Assembly: GCA_034440635.1 (NCBI GenBank)
Contig: JAOTON010001028.1
Span: 1,240,001-1,304,000, forward strand
Reading direction: 5' to 3'
Source of the DNA: Lepas anatifera
Taxonomy: Eukaryota > Arthropoda > Thecostraca > Lepadidae
DNA length: 64,000 nucleotides
The notes below the pieces were generated by a model. It saw only the letters and a list, made by a program, of their open reading frames with translations, did not search any database and had not been told where the DNA came from. This document shows, one piece after another, positions 35,901-46,040 of the stretch; within the stretch, counting starts at the first letter, position 1, and the number at the start of each line of letters is the position of its first letter. Both the position numbers and the translations under genes were made by a program.

Positions 35901-36223
35901 TTAGTACAGCCAAGAAAACAGATGATGCACAATATTCGTTTAGACATTACCGTTATCATTCTGGTGTTTGAAAGGGGACATATAAATGAGATTCAATAAG
36001 CAGAGCCTGCAACTAGAGATGCCATTTTTGCAATAGGTACTTCTTGACAGGAAAAATACATGCTATACAACGCACCTTTCCCAATATCAATGAAGTCTAG
36101 ATGTTGCTTCATCTCAGCAGGTACATAGGACATGTCATCGACCTGCATGTTTCCATTCGCTGCATCAAGTTCTGGTTCCCCGAAGTCTCCTGCGCTCGGT
36201 TCAATGGCAGGAGAAACGTCCAT
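26902..36223 (-). CDS. wdr77: WDR77 / MEP50 (methylosome WD40 protein, valois), 6 coding exons
   Basis: Minus-strand coding exons in order: 36223-36076, 33174-32960, 31926-31736, 31529-31357, 30681-30420 and 27016-26902 (stop TGA). Phases agree at each join and sum to 1104 bp, 367 residues (human 342). Recalled similarity to human MEP50 runs throughout: GRLLLGASSL..WLF (exon 2), the VVEVLGWE strand (exon 3), VKVWDLETL and LASCGLDGTLLLWDTR (exon 4), a third and fourth WD blade (exon 5), and HLDMVRDLAWQP..GWDRQV at the C-terminus (exon 6). MEP50 is a seven-bladed WD40 propeller that binds PRMT5 and presents histone H4/H2A and Sm substrates for symmetric arginine dimethylation. Donors at exons 2, 3 and 5 (GTCAGA, GTCCGT, GTCAGT) are non-consensus beyond GT, and the exon 2 acceptor (GTGAG) is weak, so that edge is less sure. 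The N-terminal 40 residues are acidic and poorly conserved. Confidence 0.9.
27820..28450. repeat. Dispersed AGGTCA-type repeat in WDR77 intron 5
   Basis: Related to 4245-4660 and 59110-59460. It shares TTTTTGCAACTT, GTCAGGTCAGGTCACCAGG, a TGACC-rich middle and a CATTAAAAATGTATGGGG tail. No coding potential. Confidence 0.55.
28451..29935. other. Interior of WDR77 intron 5
   Basis: AT-rich DNA without recognisable genes or repeats. Frames of 60-70 residues occur on both strands and are unremarkable. Confidence 0.5.
29936..30440 (-). repeat. 29-bp minisatellite spanning the exon 5 donor of WDR77
   Basis: About 17 copies of a unit that on the + strand reads GTGAGGTGAGTGCCCGGTAT followed by TCACTGACC, with point changes and some short units. 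In gene orientation each unit contains CCGGGCACTCACCTCACG (the last 18 coding bases of exon 5, or a close variant) followed by GTCAGTGAATA (the start of intron 5). Exon 5 is taken to end at the first of these donors (30420/30419). Since 29 is not a multiple of three, use of later donors would change the frame. Confidence 0.85.
30682..31356. other. WDR77 intron 4
   Basis: Unremarkable intron with a GTAAGT donor and an acceptor ending CCGTCAG after CTGACGACTGCTGGT. No nested feature is seen. Confidence 0.6.
31905..32715 (-). repeat. 41-44-bp minisatellite spanning the exon 3 acceptor of WDR77
   Basis: About 19 copies. In gene orientation the unit is GACCTGGGGGTGGTGGAGG, TGCTCAGCAGG, TGTATCTCGGCAG. 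The last unit joins exon 3, so its CGGCAG is the real acceptor and GACCTGGGGGTGGTGGAGG is the start of the exon (DLGVVEV, conserved in the family). Each upstream unit therefore copies the acceptor with about 24 bases of exon edge. It fills most of intron 2. Long frames on both strands (up to 231 residues) come from the repeat. Confidence 0.88.
33458..33640. repeat. GCGCG-rich patch in WDR77 intron 1
   Basis: Dense GCGCGTA, GCGCAAG and CCGCGCTG motifs, similar to 34540-34700 (GCGCGTAAGACAGCG, TTAGCGCG, GCGCGCTAACTTACGC). The two patches look like diverged copies of one short CpG-rich repeat, partly inverted. Not coding. Confidence 0.4.
34540..34700. repeat. Second GCGCG-rich patch in WDR77 intron 1
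   Basis: Contains TTACGCGCTGTCTTCCGCG and its approximate complement CGCGGAAAGTTAGCGCGTAA around GTTGAGAAGA, so it folds as an imperfect hairpin (about 34538-34588). Similar vocabulary occurs at 33458-33640. Confidence 0.45.
34740..35535. repeat. About 48-50-bp minisatellite in WDR77 intron 1
   Basis: About 16 copies of a unit such as CATCCCACCACGCATCGCTC, TCTCGGTGTC, TCCATTTCCATCCCGCTCCC, with some half-length units. It keeps several frames open on both strands (up to 329 residues), which are repeat artefacts. Unlike the other three minisatellites of these genes it does not touch an exon edge. Confidence 0.85.
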
Positions 36224-38026
36224 CTTTATTCTGGAACATGAAAAAACTGTGTTTCACCATTCATCACACATATTGGGTCAAAACCAAGACTGGTTTACTG
36301 AAAAGGAAGATGAAACCCAGTGTTGAGACATCTATATCCTAAAATCATTCCACCACTTTTATACAAAAAAAAAATTTTTAACCCTGAAAAAGTGGCCCAA
36401 GTCAAACAGTCACTTTATGGTTTCAGAAAAACACATACTGTAGCTGACGTCGGTCTTGAACGACTATTTGAGTTCCTGATATAGTTAACTATATGACAAA
36501 CTAACTAACTGATAAAAACCAACCACTAACCAGCAACTGGTACAAAATAGAACATAAAACTGATCGGTAGGCCCATAGGCAAACACTACGCTCCAAGTCG
36601 TTCCATTCGGTTTAGAATCCTTTCCGATCGTCGCAACACTGGCAGATCGATATCACTGTTTGCGTTTTCAACACTGTATGAAGCTCTCAAGCAGGGTTCA
36701 CGGGATGTCTCGGTAGCAAATCCCGGGCGAGGTAACAGAACCGGCGGCGCCGTGGTCCGCGAAGCAGACATTGTACATCGGAGAGACGGGCCTGCCACCG
36801 CGGAGGGTGCCAGCTCCGAAGCACCAGCCGCTGGCAGGGGCGCACGCAGTACAGTACAATATCACACATTTCTAGTACCAGTTGATGCAAAGTAGTCTGC
36901 CTTTCTCCTCGAATAAGAGTAATCATCGATTATATATTCAGGCACAGCCCTTCGCTTTTGTGCAAAGTATGGCACTTTCGACGACATCTCGTCAGAGCAT
37001 CATATCATTATTGGTGGTTTAGGGGCGCCGACAACAAGGTCTGTGGCGCCCATAACACTAGTAAATATATAGGCGTTTAGCTACGGAAAGCCCCTCCGGA
37101 CATGAGTGAATGTTGCGAATTTTATTACCCTGGTGTGAATTTGAGAGGGAGGCAATGCTGAAAGCCAACAAAATAATATGGAAAGATGGAAAAAATTGAC
37201 TGAAAATAAACAAATGCAAATAAAGGGCACGTTTTTTCGCTGATATATTGCAGACTGGTGCAAACTTTAGGTGGCTGGCGGTGCGAATTTGTGTGATAAT
37301 TCTAGATGGCTGGTGAGACTCATCTAGCCTGCTGCCATACTTTCCAAAGAAGGCTCTCATCAGAATCCCTCGCATAAATCATAAAAAAATCATGGTCTTG
37401 TGTGTAGCGTTAAACTAAAACGTATGGCTGTGTTGCTTATATGTGAAGTGTACCTCTCCATGAGGAGAGGAAACTGACGGAACAGTGTTATATTTTACAT
37501 ATTATCACATGTAACACCAGTTTATGTGCACATATTTGATGCAAGTTTCCTAATATATGCCACCATATGCACCTCTGATTCCAAACCCCAAACTCTTACC
37601 TGATCAGCTGCCGTCAAAATCACTGTTTCTGATATCCTAAAGAGCGCTGATATTTGTGCATCATAATACGACCAATGTTGATACTGTTAGAGTCGCTTTC
37701 CACACAGGAGCACAATTTGTAACGATAAAACTTGTCTCCACAATAATTGCCCGAATATTTGCCCCTAAGCTCTCCGGATAGATCCGCCCTTCCTATGGCG
37801 TCAACAATTCCATCAAAAACCATTTTTCGGTACCATGGCATGACCCATGCTATGGCGCTGGGGAAATAGCACTGAATGGATCTGGTGTTTCTGTGTATCC
37901 TGATTACCAGTCGGATCCGGATCGCCAACTTGTGCATGGAAATGCGGTCATTGATAAAGGTTGGAAGACACATTATTTCACTATTTCCACTGACTAGTCT
38001 TAGTACTGTGATTGCCGGTTATTAGC
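36224..38026. other. Region upstream of WDR77
   Basis: A TTCCAG lies just before AATAAAG-ATG, so a 5' UTR intron is possible. Near 36590-36690 the minus strand reads ENANSDIDLPVLRRSERI, a phrase like the tail of an LTR-retrotransposon integrase, but too short to call. Otherwise no gene is seen. Confidence 0.4.
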
Positions 38027-38030
38027 TTAA

Positions 38031-38427
38031 AGGAAATGTGGCACCTTCATAACGTGATTTTAACTGAGATAGCCAAGTTGTAAAGCAAGCTGGAAAACCC
38101 GGTACTCGAATATATCATTTGTCTTGGAACTCGAGATTTCCGTAGAAAAAAAAACTAAAACCTACCTGCGATGTACGCCTCATGTACCCTTAGCGGCAGG
38201 CCACAGTTGCCACTTGAAGCTTTTCGCGTATGGTAGTCGTTGCCAGATCATGGACATCATCCACAGGCAGATATTTATTTCTTTTCCTAGAGGAGTATTT
38301 TAAAAGTCAAAATATTGAGCTTATTGTACATTTTTCCAGAGAAATCATGAGTAGTTTCATTATTTTCGGCTAAAACTACGCCTAGTTACACTAAATTCCA
38401 GGATTCGACCAAGGTGCCACATTCCCT
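38031..38427 (-). mobile_element. TTAA MITE, copy 1 (AGGGAATGTGGCACC ends)
   Basis: A 397-bp element between TTAA sites (38027-38030 and 38428-38431). Ends are AGGAAATGTGGCACCTT and AAGGTGCCACATTCCCT. Its interior (CATAACGTGATTTTAACTGA, GCCAAGTTG) matches 52357-52807 in the opposite orientation. No coding capacity. TTAA targets point to piggyBac or Kolobok. Confidence 0.85.
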
Positions 38428-38859
38428 TTAATGCCCAAAATTTGTTAATTATGACATCAGAGGAACGATCACTCTGTTCGATTTTCTATTTCTGGTGCCC
38501 CATAAGCGGAGACCATGAACATGTTTGAGGAATGATGCAAAAACTGGGGTCTCCGACGAACCTTGGGTCCGAACCCAGGTCCAAGCCATGGCTTTTCGCC
38601 GAGCACGATCTGTAAGTTCGCCGCGATCATTGCAGGCCACCGTTTTTCTTCTGAAATGGAAGTGTTAGACGAGTAAGGATAGGACGCGTAAGGATGAAGG
38701 ACGAGCAAGGATAATGGTACAAACTATATACCTGCGAATGTCCTACTAAGCTCCGCATATAGCCGAAAGCAGCATGTTCTCGTTATCGGAAAGCGGCTGC
38801 GTTCCCGTAATGATATCACATACGTGGACCCAGTGGTAACAAAGGGAGTCACGTGCCCC

Positions 38860-39190
38860 CATCAACCCTCGGCGCCACCTTAAATGGTCATGGCGCCTCC
38901 CTGAAATGTCGATGGCGCCCCCTCAAATATCGCTTCCCACCCCCCCCAAACAAACGAGAATCGGTGCCCATCGATAGGACTTTGCGCCCACCTGGTAGGT
39001 TTTGCTGGTCAAAAGTGGCACCCCATGGCCCGGATGGCGACCCCAAAGATACGAGAATCGGTGCCCACCGATAGGATTTTGCGCCCACTTGGTAGGGTTT
39101 GCTGATCAAAAATGGCGCCCCATGAACCATGGCCCGGATGGCGACCCTCTGGAAAGGCCCCCCCCCACCCCCAATTGGGAATCCTGGATC
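38860..39190 (+). repeat. GGCGCC-rich dispersed repeat with internal duplication
   Basis: Two diverged units in tandem: CGAGAATCGGTGCCCATCGAT ends one and GAGAATCGGTGCCCACCGAT the next, each followed by AGGA(C/T)TTTGCGCCCAC and a GGTTTGCTG block. Related to 6830-7300 in reverse. Not coding. Confidence 0.6.
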
Positions 39191-40933
39191 CGCCTATGTG
39201 ATATCATATAAATATTGCAACAGAACAATAACAACAATACTCAATAACTATGTCGAATTCGAGAGGGAGGCAATAATACCGATTTTTTTAATAGTTCTCT
39301 CACAGCCTGATCAGAAACCAACGTAATGCTCAAGATGATCCGTTCCTATCCAACTGCCCTCTTCCCCCTGGGCGCCCAAATTGTATAATGGTGAGATGAT
39401 ATTATAGAAGAACCCATAGAAAACACCCCAAATAACTAATTATATTGGCGTTTCATTCGCCAGGCGACCACGTCCTGACTGGATTATCCCCAAGACTGAT
39501 GCTGAACGTCTGCACATATTTTTCTTCCCATCCATGATTATCTAATAGGACAAATGTGCCGAGTTTATCATGAAGTTTTCATGACAGGGATGTTGATTTT
39601 GATCTCATACGATGGTTGCTAGATTAGCAAAATTTATCAAATTAACTGCATGAACTTCGCCACTCCCATTAACTAATCATAGCCAAAATTTAAACCGATA
39701 TCCATACAATAGCAAATATCTCAAGGAGGGCAATACAAGCATGAATGTTACCCCATGCGCTACTTATTGCCAGAGATAAAAAGATAAAGATACAACCTGA
39801 AGTAGTCTACTTTGATAAACTTTGATCCACTTTTTAACAAACTACCAAAAGTTGTTTAAACCGATGTCCATATGATATAAAAACTACATTAACTTCAGAA
39901 TATGGTACAGGCATTAAACTCAGTAGTCAAGGCCTCATTAACTACATTAACTTCTGAATATGATACAGGCATTAAACTAAGTGTGTGTATTGGTGTTTTG
40001 GGAAGCTATCAGCAACTGGGCTATACGTGCCCGCATTAAACTCAGTAGTCAAGGCCTCAGATAATAATATATAGGAGTGGATTTAACGGCGTGGGGCTAG
40101 GAGACTGCAGTCCTCCAACCAAAAGTGTTGGAGCATCTATAAAAAAATACATAGATGGAGGCTGTTTCCCTGGTGCTCTGAGGTGTATGAGAATGTAAAG
40201 ATGTATTTATACCAACATGATTATTTACCCGAAATGATTCTCCATACTAGGATTATTTACCCGAAATGCATTCTCCATACTAGAAGTTCTAAATAATCAG
40301 CAAAACAAAAATGTATGAAATAGTTATTTTAAATGACCTTACAAATTAGCAACTGCAGCACCCAGCATAATGTTTGTACCATTGACAATTACTTAAAGTA
40401 CAACTGGAATGTGTTTGGAAAATGGAACTTGAATATCAGAGAATCTTTAGACAAAATACCACACTATGCGCCTTGCCAGACTGGTCTGGTGCACCTACCC
40501 AGATCACTGCTCGTAACTGTGGACCTTCTCTGCAGCCCTCAGCTCAGCGACAGCCTGGCGACCAGCGTTGAGACTATTCAACCTCACCATGGTACAGCTG
40601 AAAGCAAAATCTTCCTGAGGCTTGGATGGACAGAAGGAAACTTATCTTCCAGCACTGCCATGAAGTCCTTAGCCAAGCCTTCATTTTACTTCACCAGTGA
40701 AGGTCTAAAGTACCTTTTGAGCAATTGTTCTAAAAACCAGCAGATTTTAACCCCTCATTTTTTAGATTGCTCTGTGGCAAACTTAAATCTAAACAGCGCA
40801 AAGATATTGGAAATACCATCAAATATGCTATAGCCCTAGGTGGACCATAGCCAGATACTGGCTGTAAAATGGTGCCTGCATTAGCAATTCGATTCCACTG
40901 AATATAGAGAATACCACCTGAACTCATCTCAAT
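39191..40933. other. Gene-poor stretch with short direct repeats
   Basis: No gene supported; the 166-residue frame at 40333 has no recognisable domain. Between about 39885 and 40060, phrases such as AACTACATTAACTTC, TACAGGCATTAAACT and CAGTAGTCAAGGCCTCA recur two or three times, a small scrambled direct repeat. Confidence 0.45.
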
Positions 40934-41105
40934 TAGAGGTGGGACTTTTCGGTCCCACAGTCCCGGCGCCGAGACCAAAGCTGGTCCCAGCGCGACTAAA
41001 GCCTGGACCAAAAGCTAGACACCGGGACTATGCCAAGACCCGAGCCAAGTAGGATCAAGCGAAATTCACTATGACAGAAATCCACATTTAATCTAAAGCT
41101 AAGAT
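40934..41105 (-). mobile_element. Solo end of the GGTCCCGG hAT family, reverse orientation
   Basis: Starts TAGAGGTGGGACTTTTCGGT, then GGTCCCA/GGGACC repeats, then a tail (AAATTCACTATGACAGAAAT, CCACATTTAATCTAAAGCTAA) that is the complement of the right end of the elements at 43919-46040 and at about 49983-50247. It stops matching near 41105. So this is a truncated copy, running opposite to the other two. Confidence 0.75.
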
Positions 41106-41465
41106 ATGAGAAAAAACATAACTGAGACCTTCGGGCACATATCATTCACTTAATTGATTTGGCTTACTTCGAATTGAGGAAAAAACGTTTTTTTCTTATA
41201 GGTATTGGAAGGTATTCGAAACAATAGCTTGATTGAAAATTCAGGAACTGGTGATTGGAAATGGCAGTCCCTACCTACCCCACAGTTTCAATTGCCTTCC
41301 AAAACATCTACCTCTGACCTACGATTATCGGATACATTTTGGATGCCCTTGTGGCCTCCCGGTTCCGTTCTCTGACGAGCTCAATTCATTCTGAGTCTTC
41401 ACTTTCTCGTCCGGGCGTATCCCAAGTGGGGTTCCCGACGCAGTCGCGGGGTGTCAGTTACTGCG

Positions 41466-42487
41466 TCAGTCGGGGGTCTCATACATCAGGTGTTTCCAAT
41501 GGGAGTCCAGTCTTGCCTTTAACTGATCAATAGAGCTGGCTTCAACCACAGTTGTGGGTAAAGAATTTCAGTCGTTAACTATACTACAGCTGAATGCCGA
41601 GAGGCGTGCTCTAGATGTCGCACTAGGTTCTACCAACTTCCACGGGTGGCCACAGGTGCGGAAGCCCCTGTCTAAACAGAGGAACTGGGCGGGATCCTGG
41701 TCTGTTGCCCCATGCAGAAGTTGGAATACCTTAATCATGTCGCCACGGCGTCTCCTGTAATACAAAGACGAAATCCTGAGTCTTTGCGAATAGAGAAGCC
41801 CTCTGATGGAACATATCATACAGGTGGCACGGCGCTGGACCCTTTTAAGCGATATCTCATCGCCACGATTGAAAGGGCCCCATGACAAGTTCCCATACAC
41901 AAGCAGAGGGCGAACTAGAGCTTTGTAAAGAAAGGGCAGCGTAAACAAGTCAATGTGAGCAAATGATTTTCGGATGACCGCCAGAACACGTATGACTTTG
42001 TAGATTGCAGATGACGTGTGTTCCCTGAACTTCAGCTCACAGTCAACAAGAGCCCCTAGGTCCTGCTCCACTTGTATCGTGTTCAGTGGAATTCCCCCCA
42101 TGGTGATCATTGTTGTCCCTGCCAATATCAATATGGAGGACATCACATTTTTTGACATTGAACGGAGCTGACACTCTTCCGACCACTTGTGAACCCTATT
42201 GATGTCGTCCTGGAGAGATTTGACAGAGATAGGATTGTCAGCCATGTTGTAGATTTTTGTGTCCTCAGCAAAGATTTTGACACCGGATTAGACGTAGTTT
42301 GGAAAATCGTTAATATAACGGAGGAACAGCAATGGTCCCAGAACCGATCCCTGTGGAACTCCGCTAGTTACCATGGTCCAGTCCGAGATCGAGCTGGCCA
42401 CCGAAACACATTGAAATCTGTCGGCCAGAAACACTTTAATCCAGTCAAGCAGCTTGCCAGTCACTCCATAACCCTCAATTTTGCGTA
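41466..42487 (-). mobile_element. CR1/Jockey-type LINE fragment (3' half of RT)
   Basis: The minus strand encodes the RT core from [14 protein letters not shown] (about 42360) through FAEDTK (about 42270; usual FADDTK), then the thumb (YKALVRPLLVYGNLSWGPFN, KRVQRRAT) to a stop near 41466. There is a stop just before SGVKIFAED (about 42287) and a stop where the conserved tryptophan of WNSLP is expected (about 41565), so it is dead. The 5' truncation point abuts the AGGTT array at 42488. The 3' UTR probably extends to about 41340. Confidence 0.88.
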
Positions 42488-42869
42488 CCTAACCTAACCT
42501 AACCTAACCTAACCTAACCTAACCTAACCTGACCTGACCTGACCTGACCTGACCTGACCTGACCTGACTTGACCTGACCTGACCTGACCTGACCTGACCT
42601 GACCTGACCTGACCTGACCTGACCTGACCTGACCTGACCTGACCTGACCTGACCTGACCTGACCTGACCTGACCTGACCTGACCTGACCTGACCTGACCT
42701 GACCTGGCCTGACCTGACCTGACCTGACCTGACCTGACCTGACCTGACCTGACCTGACCTAACCTAACCTAACCTAACCTAACCTAACCTAACCTAACCT
42801 AACCTAACCTAACCTAACCTAACCTAACCTAACCTAACCTAACCTAACCTAACCTAACCTAACCTAACC
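42488..42869. repeat. Telomere-type array: AACCT / GACCT / AACCT
   Basis: On the + strand: AACCT units (42488-42530), then 46 units of GACCT (42531-42760, two variants: GACTT and GGCCT), then about 21 AACCT units (42761-42869). On the other strand this is TTAGG, TCAGG, TTAGG. TTAGG is the arthropod telomere repeat; TCAGG is the variant known from Tribolium. It is interstitial here, flanked by a LINE and an inverted arm. Confidence 0.95.
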
Positions 42870-43244
42870 ATGTCTCGATTTAGCGAGCCGGACTGCGGCG
42901 CACCGAGCCAAGATTTGTGCACGCTTTCACAACGGTGCTTTACCTCTGGTACAAAGGTACCAATCGTCAGTTGGCTGATGATCAGTCAGCTGATGGTTTC
43001 CATAAGCTGACTTACGATCAGCTGCCATTGTCTTTTCTAGTTTTCAGTGTTTTGTTTATTTACAGCGATGGACGACGCGCGATTACAACGTTCAGGTTAA
43101 GTAAGTGCTGAAAATCGGGGTTTAAGTGGGAATACCGCTACGGGGCCTCATTGAATGGAAAGAGGGTGTCTTGCTGATGCTGAAAATGTATCAATTCTAT
43201 AGAAAATCTTTCGGGAAAGTGGACGTCTTATTAAAGATTAGCCT
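42870..43244 (+). repeat. Left inverted arm (partner 47074-47442)
   Basis: About 375 bp that is the diverged reverse complement of 47074-47442. Landmarks: TCTCGATTTAGCGAGC, TACCTCTGGTACAAAGGTACC, a cluster of CAGCTGA/TCAGTC motifs, TAAGTAAGTGCTGAAAATCGG and AAAGAGGGTGTCTTGCTGAT. Outside it lies the AACCT array; inside lies hAT-type sequence. Not coding; the 64-residue frame is unremarkable. Confidence 0.88.
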
Positions 43245-43918
43245 ACCTAAGTTTTATCAGGGAATGTCAGGACACAAATACCTTCAAGAGCCTTAGGATC
43301 AAATCACCAAAGCACAGGAGCAATTTGACATTCACTTTTGCCATTGCTATGTGACTAAAGGACTGTTTTTGGCTCTTTATGAAGAATTATTTGCGAGTTG
43401 ATACACTGGATGAAGGAACTGACAATTAATGTAGCTTTAGGGTGCACACCCAAATTTTAAATGTAAATGTAGGGTGTAAATTAAAATGTAATGTGAAAAA
43501 AATGTAGATTTTAGGGTGCGCACCCAGTGTACTGTTCTTTTTTACCATTGTAGTGTTTATTGCCACGTGTGCTGTCAAATACATGTATGGATGGAATGTT
43601 TTACATACCTAGGTAGATCTCCAAAAACAATTAAGTAAGCACCCACCTTCCTTCCTTCTTTCCTTCCTTCCCAACAACGTGCCGACCAAGATACCTTTAC
43701 TAGGTACGTTCAAGAGGGATTCCTCCACGCCCAAGTGACGTCACTCGGGCGTGGAGGAATTCCTTCACCATTGAGCCGTGTGTGGCCTCTTTTGCAAAAC
43801 ATTGGGATACTTTATCATTTAATTTTACCATGTTATATGCTACGAGGTGTGACATCACATCCAGTGGTCTGCACTTGCTGTTGGAGGGGGGCTGCTTGCC
43901 GACAATCAACCAACACAC
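43245..43918 (+). mobile_element. Older hAT-family copy, left part (interrupted)
   Basis: From about 43251 the text matches the hAT element at 43919-46040 (GTCAGGACACAAATACCT, GATGAAGGAACTGACAATTA, TACATACCTAGGTAG). It has a 166-bp extra segment at 43431-43596 and unrelated DNA from about 43690 to 43910. The copy resumes at 46041 beyond the younger element that inserted into it. Confidence 0.7.
43718..43763. repeat. 46-bp palindrome centred on TGACGTCA
   Basis: GGATTCCTCCACGCCCAAG then TGACGTCA then CTCGGGCGTGGAGGAATTCC: arms complementary except for one or two bases. The centre equals a consensus cAMP response element, which is itself a palindrome. It can form a long hairpin. No gene is adjacent. 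Confidence 0.7.
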
Positions 43919-46040
43919 TAGAGGTGGGACTTTTTGGAAAAAGCTGGTCCCGGTCCGGTCCCGGCCAACATTACTTGGTCCCGGCCTGGTCCCGGCGAGG
44001 AAGGATGTGGTTCCGGCCTGGTCCCAGCAGCCTTTTTCCCCACTTATTGGCTTTTAAACATAATAATTTCTTGTGGATTAAGAGCCAAACATATTAAGAA
44101 AATTCATATCATCAGTACATAAGTGAATCAACATAAAGTATGAACCATAGCTTCAGGAAATCCATACCTACTATCATGGTTGTAGTGTTTTTGTTGGTAT
44201 ACATGTATGGGTAATGAAAAATGGCTACAATCATCTCACAATGCTGAGGAAACATTTGCATTTTAAACCCTTAAAGGTAAGAAACTGTACATCAATACAA
44301 ATTTAAGCAGTATCACACCTCCCTTCTGTCCATCCATAAACATTCAATCAATCAGCATATCTGAGTTTTATCAGGGAAGGTCAGGCCGGGGCGGACTGGT
44401 CTCTAATTCTGGGGGTTTTGAGGTCCACTGGTCTCCGTTTTTGGGAATTTAAATGTATCCATGGGACTGTTTGGGGGCTTGGGGGGGCCGTGGGAATTTA
44501 GTGGTGTTGGGTCTTTTTATTTTGGTTGTAAATTGTCGGTTCTTCTGGTGGTTTTGTTTAAGCGCTTTTATAAGGAAAATCCCATGATTGTATTATTTGT
44601 TTGTTTCATCCTGGGTGTTTTCCTTTGTGGTCAGTTTTTTGACGAACCCTTTAAATACTGCCTAGTGCCAATGGGGTGGGTTAACCACTTGACGGTCAGG
44701 ACACAAATACCTGCAAGAGCCTTAATCAAATCACCAAAGCACAGGAGCAATTTGACAGATCACTTTTACAGTTGGTATGTGACTTAACGACTGTTTTTGA
44801 CTGTTTATGAAGAATTATGTGAGTTGACACGCTGGATGAAGGAACTGACAATTAATATTTTACATACCTAGGTAGTTCTCCAAAAACAATTAGGTAAGAA
44901 CCCCACCGCCTTCCTTCCTTCCTCCTCCCCCCAACACCCCCCACACCAAAAATGTCGCCCATGCATGGATTTGAAGGCCAAGCATAAACTGTGAGCAGAA
45001 AAGCTAGTAGCAAAAACTGTCTTCTTTGATTCGTGTTTAAACGGCTTTCCATTACTCTAGTCAAATCAAAATTGTTAATTATTAATGCTAATAACAATAT
45101 TTGCTTGTAATAGGCAAAATATAAAAGCAGCCGTAGACAGCGCACTAAAGACAAATAGTAAATTATCGCGTTTAGCAGGAGAATAAAGAATATAATTGAT
45201 GAATTATCACGTGGCTTCAATACCTTTTTGCCTTGAGGCTACTGAGGCTTGAGCCTGTACTTGGTTGAATTTTTCCTCAAAGACAACAATGGCGCACAGT
45301 TGTTTTTATCCTTGTTATTCTTTTTGTTTTTGGCTCCAACGATGCGAAGCGTGGTGCGGTAGTTGAATGTGGTTGAAGAAATTGAAGCCATTCACGTTTT
45401 GATCACGACATAACTCGCAGACGTAATTTAAAATATCGTTGAGTATCTTTTTTGAGAGAGAGAACTAAGGCAATTGAAACAGTGCGGTTGGTAGGGACAG
45501 CCGTTTCCAATCAATTCCAGAATTCTCTTCAATCCAGCTTTTGTTTCAATGCCTTCCATGTACCTATATGCCAAACACGTTTTTCTTCAATTCAAAGTGA
45601 TTTTGACCCCAGTACCCACCATTTTTGGGTTGTATTTTGGTTGTCACTGAGTTGCTTTGTAGTCAAGTGAAGGAATAGGAATTGCATCTAAAAATGTGGT
45701 TTCCAAAGAATGAAACTTAATGAGAGCTGAGTTCTGTACTGTGTGTGTGCAACCTTATTTTATCTCTTTCATCTAACTGAATTGATACTTTTTCTCATAT
45801 TATAAAGTTGGAAAATTGTATGAAGGAGGCAAAGAATTTCTGGAAAGTCACAGTTATGGTTTGTCTCATATTTTAGTTTTGGATGAAATGTAGAAACCAT
45901 TATCATGAATTTCGCTTGGTCCAGACTGGCTCTGGTCCCGGCACAGTCCTGGCGTCTAGCCTGTGGTCCCGGCTTTAGTCCCGCCGGGACCAAATCTGGT
46001 CCCGGCGCCGGGACCACGGGATCAAAAATTCCCACCTCTA
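43919..46040 (+). mobile_element. Non-autonomous hAT-family element (2.1 kb) with perfect 8-bp TSD
   Basis: The left end is TAGAGGTGGGACTTTTTGG and the right end is the complement of TAGAGGTGGGAATTTTTGA. The flanks are identical: CAACACAC at 43911-43918 and 46041-46048. An 8-bp duplication and the TAGAGGTGGG end are of hAT type. Both ends carry clusters of GGTCCCGG/CCGGGACC. No transposase domain is seen in the 2.1 kb, so it is non-autonomous. It sits inside an older copy of the same family (left part 43251-43918, right part 46041-46931). Confidence 0.9.

Noticed and set aside
36586..36798. LTR-retrotransposon integrase tail on the minus strand
   Set aside because: Only a short phrase (LRRSERILNRMERLG) is suggestive; no neighbouring RT, protease or LTR was found.
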